NCBI GenBank assembly: GCA_017443595.1 | Contig: JAFSYU010000060.1 | Location: 62,001 to 126,000 of the forward strand | Source of the DNA: Clostridia bacterium | GTDB lineage: Bacteria; Bacillota; Clostridia; Oscillospirales; CAG-272 | DNA length: 64,000 bases | Direction: 5' to 3' | In this document: positions 32,001 to 38,218 of the stretch, in pieces | How the letters are laid out: every line of letters starts with the position of its first letter | Numbering within the stretch: position 1 is the stretch's first letter | Made by a program: the position numbers and the translations under genes | Notes under the pieces: model-generated | Seen by the model: only the letters and a program-made list of their open reading frames with translations | Told to the model about the DNA's origin: nothing | The model's database searches: none

Positions 32001-33249
32001 GTATCGTATCCGTATACGTATCTTTATACGAATCTTTGCAATCCTTACAGGTGTGCTTTGTATAGCCTTGCTCCGTGCAGGTTGGTGCTATAACCTCAGA
32101 CGTATAGTTGTGACCGTGTGAGGATATAGCTTCATTTTCGGCTTTTCCGCATACAGAGCAAACGTGTTGTTTTTCTCCGGATTCGGTACAAGTCGGCTCT
32201 TTTGTCGTTATCCAATCGCCGTAGCTGTGAGGTATCATATCCGTATACGTATCTTTATACGAATTTTTACAATGCTCACAGGTGTGAAGTGTGTACCCCT
32301 GCGTTGCGCATGTTGGTGCGATCACTTCTGAGGTATAGTTATGACCGTGCGCAGATATCGATTCGTTTTCAGTTTTTCCGCAAACGGAGCAAACGTGCTG
32401 TTTTTCTCCGGATTCCGTACAGCCCGGATCCTTAATCGTTAACCAGTCGCCGTAGCTGTGCGGTATAATATCATTATACGTATCTTTATATGAATCTTTG
32501 CAATTCTCGCAGGTGTGAAGAGTATAACCTTGCGTCGTGCAGGTTGGTTCGATCACTTTTGCGATATAGTTATGACCGCGTGCAGAAACAATGTCAGTCT
32601 CTGTTTTGCCGCAGCCGGAACAGATACGCTGCTTTTCGCCGGGCTCGGTACACGTGGGTTCAACAGTATTTATCCATTCACCCCACTTATGAGGGAATTT
32701 ATCCGTATATGTGTCTGTATAAGCATCATTGCAGTTTTTGCATTTGTGCAGAGTATAGCCCTGTTCCGTACAGGTTGGAGCTATAACCACAGAGTCGTAG
32801 TCATGCGGTGTCATATCTGTATAATTATCTTTATACGAATCTCCGCAGTGTTCACAGGTGTACAGTGTATAGCCCGGTGTTGTACAGGTGGGAGCGATCA
32901 CTTTTTCAATATATATATGCGTGACGTCTTCACTTTCAGAGTTTGATGTATGTTCGTCGGACGCTGCCTCAGACTGTTCATCCGGTTGGACATCCTCTCC
33001 AGTACTGACGTGACGGAACAAAGAAACGACGTCTTTGTTGTCAACTGCACCGTCGCCGTTAAAATCATATGGAGTTTCATCCTCGGCTTTTGCCGTTCCG
33101 GAAACATATCTGAACAGAGTTACGACGTCTTTGTTATTTATTTCATTGTCGCTGTTTACGTCTCCCTTCAGAAACGCAAGTGCGCCGCTCGTGAATACAA
33201 GAGATACAAGCATTGACGCAATGATTATCAAGCAGGTAAACTTCCTCAT
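20089..33249 (-). CDS. Giant secreted BspA-type leucine-rich-repeat protein with dockerin, 4386 aa
   Basis: The start ATG follows AAAGGTGAT. Residues 1-26 are a signal peptide. Residues 29-85 are a type I dockerin with two calcium loops (DVNSDNEINNKD, DFNGDGAVDNKD). Residues about 105-465 are 77-residue Cys-rich units with paired CxxC motifs (VIAPTCT..GYTLHTCEHC; EPTCTESGEKQHVCSVCG). Residues about 480-985 are BspA/LRR_5 repeats. A second Cys-rich cluster lies at about 1005-1295. Residues about 1325-4350 are LRR_5 repeats of about 23 residues (VTSIGDYAFYNCSSLTSVTIPDS in varied forms), interrupted by three kinds of inserted module. No LPxTG or C-terminal membrane anchor is seen. Attachment could be through dockerin-cohesin pairing. 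BspA relatives bind host or microbial surfaces; the ligand here is unknown. The frame is open throughout. Confidence 0.9.
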   Translation of the reverse strand: MRKFTCLIIIASMLVSLVFTSGALAFLKGDVNSDNEINNKDVVTLFRYVSGTAKAEDETPYDFNGDGAVDNKDVVSLFRHVSTGEDVQPDEQSEAASDEHTSNSESEDVTHIYIEKVIAPTCTTPGYTLYTCEHCGDSYKDNYTDMTPHDYDSVVIAPTCTEQGYTLHKCKNCNDAYTDTYTDKFPHKWGEWINTVEPTCTEPGEKQRICSGCGKTETDIVSARGHNYIAKVIEPTCTTQGYTLHTCENCKDSYKDTYNDIIPHSYGDWLTIKDPGCTESGEKQHVCSVCGKTENESISAHGHNYTSEVIAPTCATQGYTLHTCEHCKNSYKDTYTDMIPHSYGDWITTKEPTCTESGEKQHVCSVCGKAENEAISSHGHNYTSEVIAPTCTEQGYTKHTCKDCKDSYKDTYTDTIPHSYGDWNTTIEPTCTEPGKKQHVCSECGKTEEEDLMSLGHNVGDDNICKRCKDLIPTSDKYFIFNLLDNNTYEISAKNKNDLPANIAIPDTYDNKTVTRIADNAFSGCTSVISINIPECITNIGDRAFCLCINITVIVLHEGVLNIGEETFKGCEKLTDITLPSTVTSIGNDAFNGCASLESVDIPSGVSNVGDRLFKGCESLACVTLPDTVKSIGEDAFNECTSLINVNIPSDVSVIGDRAFYLCINIVVIVIPDSVTNIGAQAFSGCLNIENIEIPGSVAEIGAGAFEDCAKLKTITIKNGVASIGTGAFGGCIKLEVINIPGSVAEIGAGAFEGCTSLIGVTLQTGVESIGDNAFSGCVSLVSVSIPETVTIIGDCAFYLCINIIVIIIPDSVKNIGDQAFLGCTSLKNVTIGKSVSSIGASAFSGCTKLEAIEIPGSVAEIGSGAFEGCSDLDTVTIKTGVKSIGEDAFSGCISLVNVAIPESVTNIGDRAFYLCINIIVIVIPDGVTDLGIEVFYGCSSLEDVTIGKDVVKIGQSVFSGCDVLTVIRYNGTKEEWDNIDKNDWHSGSNSSVQLFDGHTLDLESGEIIHSYIETVIAPTCTKQGYTLHACEYCEDSYKDTYTDIIPHDYEASVIAATCTEQGYTLHKCKNCDDFYKDTYTDIIPHSFGDWVTTKEPGCTESGIKQHICAVCKKIENETVPAHGHNYKAEEIAPTCTKQGYTLHTCEYCKDSYKDTYTDMIPHSFGDWVTTVSPTCTDPGEKQHVCSECGETETGVVPAHGHNYNAEVIAPTCTKQGYTLHTCEYCEDSYKDTYTDIIPHSYGDWITTKEPTCTESGEAQHKCTGCDATETKTLDALKHDYGPDGKCKRCGLEKTTPTPDQYFNFTLLYDGTYGITAFNVNNMPANVVIPEEYEGKPVTSIGGNAFSGCSSITSVTIPDSITSIGECAFSSCTGLTRVTIPDSVKSIGYSAFSYCGSLTNITIPNGIKKIQSDTFYCCSNLTSVMIPDSVTSIGYDAFYGCSSLASIHIKDIAKWCTISFDDYSCNPVYYAHNLYLNNELITDLTIPDGVTSISSYVFCNCSSLTSVTVPVSVTSIGYSAFYNCSNLTSVTLGDGIKFIDSNAFNNCSNLTSVTIPDGVTSIYSYAFSGCSSLTSITIPDSVTTLGYSAFSGCGNLTNVIIGSGLTSINSEMFYNCYNLTSMTIPGNITSIGSYAFSGCSSLTSITIPDGVTSIRYATFFGCSSLTSVTIPDSIKSIENDAFYGCSSLKYNEYDNALYLGNANNLYHALIKSTDTSITYVNINESTKVIAASAFSGCNSLTSVTIPVSVTSIGYSAFYNCSNLTGVYISDIAKWCEINFSEDISNPLYYAHKLYLNNEPVTDLIIPDGVTSISQYAFYNCVSFTSVTIPESLSSIEYQAFKYCGNLNGVYITDIAKWCAISFSDSSSNPLSCAHYLYLNCELITDLVIPDGLTSIGNYSFYYCYNLSSVTIPDDVTSIGSYSFYCCYSLSSVTMPDSIMSIGSYAFYYCYSLSDITIPCSLTSIGSYAFYNCSSLTGVSIPDGVTSIQYYTFYNCGSLTSVIIGKGVTTIDSYAFYCCGSLRNISIPDGVTYIGSDAFYNCYNLTNLTIPDSVTTIGYDAFRYCSGLTCVTIGKGVTYISNYAFYYCNSLNLVIYTGNQTQWDSISIGNYNSSLTNARRVYETKVIIIDGIAYGIFDSYSTVVGAVGKLSGDIVIPSEIEYNNVALPVVSINQSAFSGCSNITSVTIPDSITFIGSGAFNDCYSLTFNEYDNALYLGNLNNPYHALIRAIDKSIANIDINDDTKVISGSAFSECENLTSVTLPEGVKSIGDYTFYYCYNLTSVTIPDGVTSIGDYTFYNCNNLTYVTIPGSITSIGKYAFSRCYNIISLILPANLMSINDYAFYNCSSLDLVLYAGDKTQWDKISIGIQNYSLTGSTRIYDASKIAVYDGIAYIVFDTYSIASCVVNDPISNLTIPDEIEYDNNKYPVTKIGDYAFYGCKNLESVTIPDSITSIGERAFGYCSDLTSITVGDGVSSIGEYAFASCSSLKSIVLGNSVTSLSDYMFVGCRHLTNISIGDSVMSIGYNALYGCNSLIYNEYDNALYLGNNNNPYHALIKAKDDSITSIDINTDTKTIADSAFNYCRSLESVTIPDSVKSIGYSAFYYCNNLTSVYITDVAKWCEIDFKDNTSNPLYTARKLYLNNELVTDLTIPDGVTYIGDYAFWNCSSLTSVTILGSVTSIGNYAFTDCSSLASVTIPDSVTSIGNYAFTACSSLTSVVIPGKVTSISNYTFSGCSGLTSVTIPNSVTSIGNYAFSGCSGLTSVTIPDSVTSIGYGAFYGCSSLTGVTIPDGVTSIGHSVFYDCSSLASVTIPDSVTSIDNSAFCNCGKLTSIYITDIAKWCAISFGNSSFDSNPWYYAHNLYLNNVLVTDLIIPDGVTSICSYTFSDCSSLTSVTIPEGVTSISDYAFYNCSSLTDVTIPESVTYIGNYAFAGCSDLTSLSIPDEVTSICSYTFSDCSSLTSVTIPDGITSIGDNAFYNCSRLTGLTIPDSVTSIGKGAFSNCSSLTSLTIPVGITSIENYMMSGCSGLTSVTIPDSVTSIGDYAFAYCSSLTSVTIPDSVTSIDQYAFSNCSSLTSVIMSAGLMSIGFSAFYYCDNLMSVYITDIAKWCAISFEGYWSNPLYFAYNLYLNNELLTDLIIPDGVTSIKGLAFINCNCITKITMPDSVTSIGYEAFNGCYSLCVILYAGDRTQWEQISIGSNNSSLESAQVIYGTSDSKVINGITYAICDSYSIAAYAVKDLTGDILIPDKIGYNNTMYPVTSISGGAFKNCSEITSVTIPDSVTSIGEKAFAGCGSLTIATIGNGVTSIGDKAFYNCVNLAVVAVGSSVTSIGEDTFYECYSLYVILYAGDRTQWEQISIERNYYSSFEYAQIICGTTKSTIINGIIYAVCDSYCMVARADKNLTGDIIIPNEIEYNNETLPVTSICNGAFKECISLTKVTIPDGAMSINNYAFYNCGSITELTIGRNVTSIGDYAFYRCNSLKLVIYAGNESQWDQISIGSNNSSLTNAKKTFGTSKSATIDGITYVIYDSYSIAATANRDLAGILIIPDEIEYNDDALPVTSIGDSAFYNCTNLTGVTIGGNVTSIGDSAFYNCTNLASITIPGSVNTVGNNAFNCCESLTGVYITDIAKWCDITYGSYTANPLNYANNLYLNNELITDLIIPDTVTSINSYTFISCSSLSNLTIGDNVKSIGEYAFSGCNNVESITVGKWIETTNYEKLGLTRIKTLTILDSVTSIDTEAFRYCRNLTSVTIGNGVTALHNYMFSECSNLSSVILGSGITSIGDNAFYGCSNLMYNEFDNALYLGNTNNPYHALIKAKDNSITSININTNTKVISGSAFYKCSGLTDIVIPDGVKTIGDKSFSDCTGITNITIPDSITSMGKNAFNNCRSLTSISIPAGITSVGYDAFYNSYNIANVFITDVSGWCGINFENYSSNPLYYARKLYLNNELITDLVIPEGVTSIGDYAFYYCRSLTSVTIPDSVKSIGNSAFYNCDNLTGVYITDAVKWCSIDFKTYSSNPLYYAKKLYLNNEPIANLIVPEGITSICDYAFTYCSNLTSVTIPDSVISIGVDAFTFCNNLAYNNFDNALYLGNTANPYHALIKAKYDSITSVDINENTKIIAVYAFCRCSDLTSVTIPDGVMYIGDYAFAECSSLTSLSIPDGVTSIGDDTFYSCSGLTSLTIPDSVTSIGNYAFCNCSNLTSLTIPDSVTSIGDYAFCSCSNLTSVTIPDSVTSIGDYAFYSCSNLTSVTIPDSVTSIGDYAFENCDNLVNITIGKWIETTYISNNIRNIGITNVETVIISGNVTSIGVYAFNNCRNLISVTIPNSVTSIGNYAFSYCNMLENITYKGTINQWNRSVSKGSSWNNSTGKYVIYCTDGNIAK
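20451..20726 (-). repeat. Four nearly identical 69-bp tandem units inside the giant gene
   Basis: Units start at 20451, 20520, 20589 and 20658, each exactly 69 bp (23 codons, one LRR). They differ by only a few bases (for example CTGTAG/CTGCAG/TTGCAG before AACGCA, and GTCACG/GTCAAG). This is far closer than other repeats in the gene, so it indicates recent duplication or gene conversion. Confidence 0.9.
29330..30230 (-). repeat. Second cluster of CxxC repeats in the giant gene
   Basis: Encodes residues of about 1005-1305. It holds units of the APTCTKQGYTLHTCEYC...DSYKDTYTDIIPHS / EPTCTESG...C..C type, the same family as the N-terminal cluster, placed between the two LRR blocks. The last unit ends in the short variant CKRCGLEK before the long LRR block. 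Confidence 0.85.
30496..31604 (-). repeat. Higher-order repeat in the first LRR block
   Basis: A distinctive strand motif (LCINI followed by VIV or similar) recurs four times. The matching DNA positions are 30496, 30841, 31255 and 31600, giving spacings of 345, 414 and 345 bp, which are 5, 6 and 5 times 69 bp. Units of five LRRs were therefore duplicated as blocks, one with an extra repeat. Confidence 0.8.
31830..32937 (-). repeat. N-terminal cluster of 231-bp Cys-rich units in the giant gene
   Basis: The DNA for the DTYTD segment recurs at 32011, 32242 and 32473, an exact 231-bp period (77 codons). Each unit carries two CxxC pairs and four to six cysteines in total. The first two units near the dockerin are shorter, about half length. 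Confidence 0.85.
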
Positions 33250-33287
33250 CTTATCACCTTTAACTATTTAAAAATTTGCACAATATA

Positions 33288-33316
33288 ACAATATCATAAT
33301 GAAATGATTTTGTCAA
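33288..33316 (-). promoter_or_regulatory. Promoter of the giant LRR gene
   Basis: On the minus strand TTGACA (33316-33311), 17 bp, then TATTGT (33293-33288), about 40 bp before the start codon. A perfect -35 with a modest -10. Confidence 0.7.
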
Positions 33317-33440
33317 TAGTAAACAAAAATTTTTTAAATAATCACCTGTTGAAGCCGCGAGTATAACTAATAAGCATATCGCCCGAATCTGTAATGGTCC
33401 GGGCGGCATTCTTTATTATAATATTTACATATCCGCGGTA

Positions 33441-33469
33441 TTGAAAAATTCATTTTTTATTGTTAAAAT
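33441..33469 (+). promoter_or_regulatory. Promoter of the tldD operon
   Basis: TTGAAA (33441-33446), a 17-bp spacer and TAAAAT (33464-33469) with an extended -10 TG at 33461-33462. It lies 28 bp before the tldD start codon. Confidence 0.72.
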
Positions 33470-33497
33470 TAAGAAAAATCATACAGGAGGGAAAAGT

Positions 33498-34895
33498 ATG
33501 CCTTTTTCAACGTATCTTGACAGTATGAGGAAAGACTGTAAAGAACTCGTATCGGAGCTTGGAAAGAGCTTTGATTACGTAAGTATATTGGGATCAGACG
33601 TGCGTTCCGCGGTTTACCGCGCGGACAGAAAAACGTCAATGGCGTGCGAAGGAGAGGGCGAATGCGGATTCGTCATCAAAATGCACAAGGGAAGGTCATT
33701 TTACGAGTATTCGTGCGACGACGTAAAAGGTGATAAAAAAGCGCTTGCAAATAAGATAATCAAAGCCGTAAGGATCAGCGGCGAGCTCACCGACCGTCAG
33801 ATCAAAGCCGCAAAGGTCGCGGACGAGCCCATGAAAAAAGATTTTGTACGCGAGACGGATTTTGATAACTATACCGACGAGTATCTTCTCGGCGTTTGCA
33901 AGCAGATATCGGACGAGATTTGCGGCAAGGACGAGAAGGTCTTGAACGGCTTCGGTCTGATAATGCCGTACAGAGTCTCAAAGCTATTCATTACAAAGAA
34001 CAGAGAGCTGTCACAGCATTACGGCTGGGTCAACGGCGGCGCAATGGCGTTATATAACGACGGCAAAATGGTCCACACGCGCCACATGGAAGGCAGCGAC
34101 AGGTTATCCGAGGTAATAGAAAAAACAAAAGCGAGCCTTGACGGCATAATAGACCTTGCAAAGCATCTCGTAAAGGCGCAGCCCATAAAGCCCGGCGTTT
34201 ACGATATAATAACCGACCCGTCCATAACCGGACTTATAGCTCACGAGGCGTTCGGTCACGGCGTTGAGATGGACCAGTTCGTAAAGGACCGCGCGCTTGC
34301 CAAAAACTGCGTAGGTGAGTACGTTGCTTCTCCTATTACGAATATGCACGACGGCGCCGCGGCGACTTTATCCGTCGCATCGTATTTCTTTGACGACGAC
34401 GGTGTGCTCGCGCACGACACGCAGATAATAAAAGACGGCATACTCGTAGCAGGTCTTTCGGACTTAGGCTCCGCAACTCAGCTGGGAACGGAACCTACCG
34501 GCAACGGCCGCCGCGACAATTACAGGCGCAAGGCTTATTCGCGTATGACCAACACGTTCTTCTGCCCCGGCAAAGACAAGCTTGAAGATATGATAGCTTC
34601 CGTAAAGCACGGATATATGATATTTGAGACAAACAACGGCATGGAAGACCCGAAAAACTGGCAGATACAGTGCACCGCCGAATACGGTATTGAAATAGTT
34701 GACGGCAAGCTGACGGACAACTACGTTTCCCCCGTCGTTATGAGCGGCTACGTTCCGGATCTGCTCAAATCCATTTCAATGATATCGGATACGTTCAAGA
34801 TAGAAGGCTCCGGCTACTGCGGCAAGGGTTATAAAGAATGGGTCCGCGTCTCCGACGGCGGTCCCAACCTGAAAGCGAGGTGCAAATTAGGATGA
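33498..34895 (+). CDS. tldD: TldD-family metalloprotease, 465 aa
   Basis: Zinc-dependent peptidase subunit. TldD/TldE heterodimers degrade unfolded or modified peptides such as microcin precursors and CcdA. The zinc motif HEAFGH is at residues 249-254 in GLIAHEAFGHGVE, and the later cysteine-bearing segment NTFFCPG fits the family's third ligand region. I placed the start at the ATG after AGGAGGG; an upstream in-frame TTG at 33441 is part of the promoter. It overlaps pmbA by 4 bp. No modified-peptide gene lies nearby. Confidence 0.95.
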   Translation: MPFSTYLDSMRKDCKELVSELGKSFDYVSILGSDVRSAVYRADRKTSMACEGEGECGFVIKMHKGRSFYEYSCDDVKGDKKALANKIIKAVRISGELTDRQIKAAKVADEPMKKDFVRETDFDNYTDEYLLGVCKQISDEICGKDEKVLNGFGLIMPYRVSKLFITKNRELSQHYGWVNGGAMALYNDGKMVHTRHMEGSDRLSEVIEKTKASLDGIIDLAKHLVKAQPIKPGVYDIITDPSITGLIAHEAFGHGVEMDQFVKDRALAKNCVGEYVASPITNMHDGAAATLSVASYFFDDDGVLAHDTQIIKDGILVAGLSDLGSATQLGTEPTGNGRRDNYRRKAYSRMTNTFFCPGKDKLEDMIASVKHGYMIFETNNGMEDPKNWQIQCTAEYGIEIVDGKLTDNYVSPVVMSGYVPDLLKSISMISDTFKIEGSGYCGKGYKEWVRVSDGGPNLKARCKLG

Positions 34896-36166
34896 GAAAC
34901 CTTAAAGAGATATTTGATAATACAAAAGGCTTATACGGCTACAGGATAATAGAAAACAGCGTAGCTTCATACGAACTGTTCTTCGTTCACAAATCTCTTG
35001 AAACGGTAAGAAGCACGGACAGCAAGGCGACGTACGTAACGGTCTATACCGAGCATGACGGCAGGATCGGTGATTCCGCGTTTCAGATCTATCAGTCCAT
35101 GAGCGAGGATGATATCAACAAAAAGATAGCACAGGCCGTCTCCCGCGCCAACCTCGTGTCAAACGAGCCGTACGAGCTTACAGACAAAGGCACGCTTAAC
35201 GCGGCGCTTCCGACTAATCTTGACAAATACGAGCCGGAAGAGTTAGGCAAACAGATAGTCGACGCGGTCTACGCCGCGGACACAGTACCGGGCGGATCTG
35301 TAAACGCGCTTGAGATCTTCATTTACAAAGACACAAAACGCGTTATAAACAATCGCGGCGTTGATAAAACACAGACCGTTTATCGCGTTATGATCGAAGC
35401 GATCCCGACGTACACCGACGACAAGCAGTCCGTTGAGCTTTACGAGGATTATCGCTTTACCGTGTTCGAGCCGGAAAAACTGACCGCGGAGATAGCGGAG
35501 AAGATGAGAGAAGTCGCGGACAGATCAAAGGCGTGCAAACCCGGAAAAGAGCTTAATATAAACGTGCTTCTCAGACCGCACGAGATAAGAAGGCTTGCCG
35601 CGGAGCTTGCACACGATCAGAATTACAGTTCGATCTATATGCACGCAAATCTGCATAAAGAGGGCGACGACCTTCAGGAAGGCGACTGCGACAAGCTGAA
35701 TATTACGATGAAGGCGATAGTAGAGGGCAGCGAACGTTCCGCGTATTTTGACGACGACGGCGCGCAGCTCTTTGATACCGAGGTCATAAAAAACGGTATC
35801 GTCTGCGGCAGCTTCGGTCCGAGCCGTTTCGGCCAGTATCTTAAAGTCAGCCGTCCGAGCGGCGATCTTAAATGCGTAAGCTTAGGAGCCGGAACTCTTA
35901 CGGATGAAGAAATAAAAGCCGAGCCGTATCTTGACTGCGTTTCAATGTCCGGACTTCAGCTCGATCTTTATAACGATTATATCGGCGGCGAGATAAGACT
36001 TGCGTATTATTACGACGGGGAAAAGACCGTGCCGGTGACCGGCATCACGATGAGCGCAAAGCTGTCCGAGGTACTTTCATCCCTGCGCTTATCCGAAAAA
36101 ACGGACGTATCCGGCGCGTATGAAGGTCCGGTCAGAGCCCTTTTGAAAAACGTATCGGTACTGTGA
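34892..36166 (+). CDS. pmbA: TldE/PmbA-family protein, 424 aa
   Basis: Partner subunit of TldD. It shares the overall fold (N-terminal alpha/beta domain, C-terminal barrel) but has no HExxxH. The conserved stretches GRIGDSAFQIYQSM, AELAHDQNYSSIY and RPSGDLKCVSLGAG fit the family. The start ATG overlaps the tldD stop (ATGA), so the earlier in-frame codons inside tldD are not part of the gene. The non-catalytic subunit is thought to shape the substrate tunnel of the heterodimer. It is rather more divergent than typical PmbA. Confidence 0.88.
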   Translation: MRNLKEIFDNTKGLYGYRIIENSVASYELFFVHKSLETVRSTDSKATYVTVYTEHDGRIGDSAFQIYQSMSEDDINKKIAQAVSRANLVSNEPYELTDKGTLNAALPTNLDKYEPEELGKQIVDAVYAADTVPGGSVNALEIFIYKDTKRVINNRGVDKTQTVYRVMIEAIPTYTDDKQSVELYEDYRFTVFEPEKLTAEIAEKMREVADRSKACKPGKELNINVLLRPHEIRRLAAELAHDQNYSSIYMHANLHKEGDDLQEGDCDKLNITMKAIVEGSERSAYFDDDGAQLFDTEVIKNGIVCGSFGPSRFGQYLKVSRPSGDLKCVSLGAGTLTDEEIKAEPYLDCVSMSGLQLDLYNDYIGGEIRLAYYYDGEKTVPVTGITMSAKLSEVLSSLRLSEKTDVSGAYEGPVRALLKNVSVL

Positions 36167-36172
36167 TAAGTA

Positions 36173-36829
36173 ATGAAAATAGATCTTCACGTACATACGA
36201 AAGAGATCTCCATCTGCGGGCATATGCCCGCAGAGGAGGTCGCGGCGAGGTATAAGGCGGCGGGATACGACTGCATAGTTATAACGAACCATTTCAACAC
36301 GCACACGCTTACTCATTTTGAAGAGCAGGGCGTTATCGATTTTTTCAAACATTATCACGATTCTTATCTTCTGGCAAAAGAAGCGGGCAGAAAAGCAGGT
36401 CTGCTCGTATTAAACGGTTATGAGATAAGATTTGACGAATCGGACAGCGATTATCTCGTTTACGGTATGAGCGACGATACGGCAAAGGATTGCAGAAAGC
36501 TGTTTTCAATGCGTCCGCGCGATTTTTCCGCGCTTGCGGCGGAGCAGGGATTTCTGTTTTACCAGGCGCATCCGTTCAGAAACAATATGAAAATAACCGA
36601 TCCGGCGCTTTTGACCGGTATAGAGATCAAAAACGGCAACCCGCGCCATGACAGCAGAAACGATGTAGCAGAGATCTGGGCAAAAAAGTTCGGTATGCGT
36701 ATGATAGCCGGCTCAGACGCCCACAGACCCGAGGACGTGGGCGTTACGGGCATAATCACCGACGAAAACGTAACGGATACGGATTCCCTCATATCTGTGT
36801 TAAAAAACAATAATTATAGAATAATTTAA
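36173..36829 (+). CDS. PHP-domain phosphoesterase, 218 aa
   Basis: The first motif HVHTKE (H6, H8), then ITNHFN, a glutamate in NGYEIRF, QAHPFRN and the final GSDAHRPEDVG are the PHP superfamily metal-binding motifs in order. Such proteins hydrolyse phosphoester bonds (histidinol phosphate, nucleotides, oligonucleotide ends). The exact substrate here cannot be told. It starts 6 bp after pmbA and is separated from the next gene by 1 bp. Confidence 0.88.
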   Translation: MKIDLHVHTKEISICGHMPAEEVAARYKAAGYDCIVITNHFNTHTLTHFEEQGVIDFFKHYHDSYLLAKEAGRKAGLLVLNGYEIRFDESDSDYLVYGMSDDTAKDCRKLFSMRPRDFSALAAEQGFLFYQAHPFRNNMKITDPALLTGIEIKNGNPRHDSRNDVAEIWAKKFGMRMIAGSDAHRPEDVGVTGIITDENVTDTDSLISVLKNNNYRII

Positions 36830-36830
36830 G

Positions 36831-37520
36831 ATGTATTACGATAAAAACCGCAGGTATTTTGAAAATAAAAAGACCGCATTCTTCATAGGGCTCGGTCTTT
36901 TGCTTGCCGCGTTCATTCTGTTCGTAATGCCGGCGACTCTTGATAATTACCGCATAATTTCAATACTTGTGGTCCCCACGCTTGCCGCCGGATGCGTGCT
37001 GTTTTTCGGCTCTATACTGCGCCGTTCAAGCGAGGCGGAGATAGACGAGGACGTGGAAAAGGAGCTTGACGGTTTTGAGGACAAAGTCCGTCAGCACTTT
37101 GACCTCTACGACCGGGAGCTGCCTTACATTTCGTCCGCGGTAATGGAAAGATACCATTATTACGATACGCCTTATATAAGGCGCGACAGGCAGGGCGAAT
37201 ACAGAACGGATCATTATATGAAAAACGTGATTTATTTCACAAACAACGGTCTTTGCGCCGCTTCACGCACGGTCCATCTCACGGACGAGGGCACGGACGA
37301 CGTCTTTTATGATATTTCATATAAGGATATAACGGACGTTGAGCTTGAACAAAACAGCAAAACGTATAAAATAGGCAAAAAAGAAGTGACCGTGCCGTTT
37401 TATGAATTCAATATCTACGGGGCTGACGGTATCCTGTTTTCGTGCCAGACGAAGCGCGATTACGCGGTGGAATGCGCCGCCGCGGACATAAAAAAGCTTG
37501 CGGAAAAGAGCAGAAAATGA
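36831..37520 (+). CDS. Membrane protein of unknown function, 229 aa
   Basis: Two adjacent membrane helices (about residues 15-35 and 40-65: LLLAAFILFVMPATL and a second hydrophobic stretch) form a hairpin near the N-terminus, followed by a 160-residue soluble domain that is probably cytoplasmic. The soluble part has a PH-like look (IYFTNNGLCAAS..., ISYKDITDVEL), as seen in membrane-anchored proteins that use bacterial PH domains, but this is only a guess. It overlaps the next gene by 4 bp (ATGA). No family recognised. Confidence 0.75.
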   Translation: MYYDKNRRYFENKKTAFFIGLGLLLAAFILFVMPATLDNYRIISILVVPTLAAGCVLFFGSILRRSSEAEIDEDVEKELDGFEDKVRQHFDLYDRELPYISSAVMERYHYYDTPYIRRDRQGEYRTDHYMKNVIYFTNNGLCAASRTVHLTDEGTDDVFYDISYKDITDVELEQNSKTYKIGKKEVTVPFYEFNIYGADGILFSCQTKRDYAVECAAADIKKLAEKSRK

Positions 37521-38218
37521 AAAAATTTACTTTGGCGTCGTTCAATATCGGCGCCGCTTCTAAAATGTATAATAAATACGATCCGCGTGACTTAGACGCC
37601 ATAGCCGCTTTTATAAAAGACTGCGGCGCGGATATAGTCGCCTTGCAGGAGGTGGACTGCGGCTGCGACAGGTCGGCGGGCGCGGATATGGCAAAATACA
37701 TATCGGATAAAGCGGATTATCCGTTTTATCATTTTATAACCATAAGGCCGTTTCAGAACGGTCTGTACGGTACGGCGATCTTAAGCAGATTTCCCGTAAC
37801 GGATAAAAAAACGATAAATTATAAAGTAAAAGTGGCAAAGCAGGGAACGTCGTGCGGATATATCACGGCGGATATAGACGGAGAGCCTGTCACCGTATTC
37901 AACACTCATTTATCGTGTGAGTCGGATGCGGGCAATTTTGATACTATGAACTGTCTTGATTCCGAGCTGCGCGAATATTACAGTGAACACGGACGTTTTT
38001 TGTGCTGCGGTGATTTCAACACTTCGCCTTCTGTCGTATCCGAGAACATAAAATGGGTAAAGCTTGCAAATAAAGATCTGTACACGTACGCGGACAGGAG
38101 TATAGACAACGTTTTATACACAAAAGGGTTTGAAATATCGGATACGCGGACAAAAGACGCGACAACGGAACTTATCTCCGACCATAATATGCTTTTGTGT
38201 ACGGTGAGCGTGTTATGA
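37517..38218 (+). CDS. Endonuclease/exonuclease/phosphatase superfamily hydrolase, 233 aa
   Basis: The family's metal and catalytic motifs appear in order: ASFNIGAAS, ALQEVD (metal-binding Glu), FNTHLSC, CCGDFNTSPS and the terminal SDHNMLLCTV with the catalytic Asp-His. The fold is shared by exonuclease III, sphingomyelinases and inositol phosphatases. The short length and lack of a signal peptide suggest a small cytoplasmic phosphodiesterase or phosphatase. The start is the ATG overlapping the upstream stop. It overlaps the sulfatase gene by 4 bp. Confidence 0.9.
   Translation: MKKFTLASFNIGAASKMYNKYDPRDLDAIAAFIKDCGADIVALQEVDCGCDRSAGADMAKYISDKADYPFYHFITIRPFQNGLYGTAILSRFPVTDKKTINYKVKVAKQGTSCGYITADIDGEPVTVFNTHLSCESDAGNFDTMNCLDSELREYYSEHGRFLCCGDFNTSPSVVSENIKWVKLANKDLYTYADRSIDNVLYTKGFEISDTRTKDATTELISDHNMLLCTVSVL

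Noticed and set aside
20089..33249. Dense regular repeats that could suggest a CRISPR array or satellite DNA
   Set aside because: The repeats are multiples of three bases (69, 231, 345), lie in one open frame and encode LRR and Cys-rich units; there are no unique spacers of constant length.
33380..33405. CGCCCG/CGGGCG inverted repeat as a terminator
   Set aside because: The loop is long (14 nt), the stem short, and no gene on either strand ends nearby; left unannotated as a feature.
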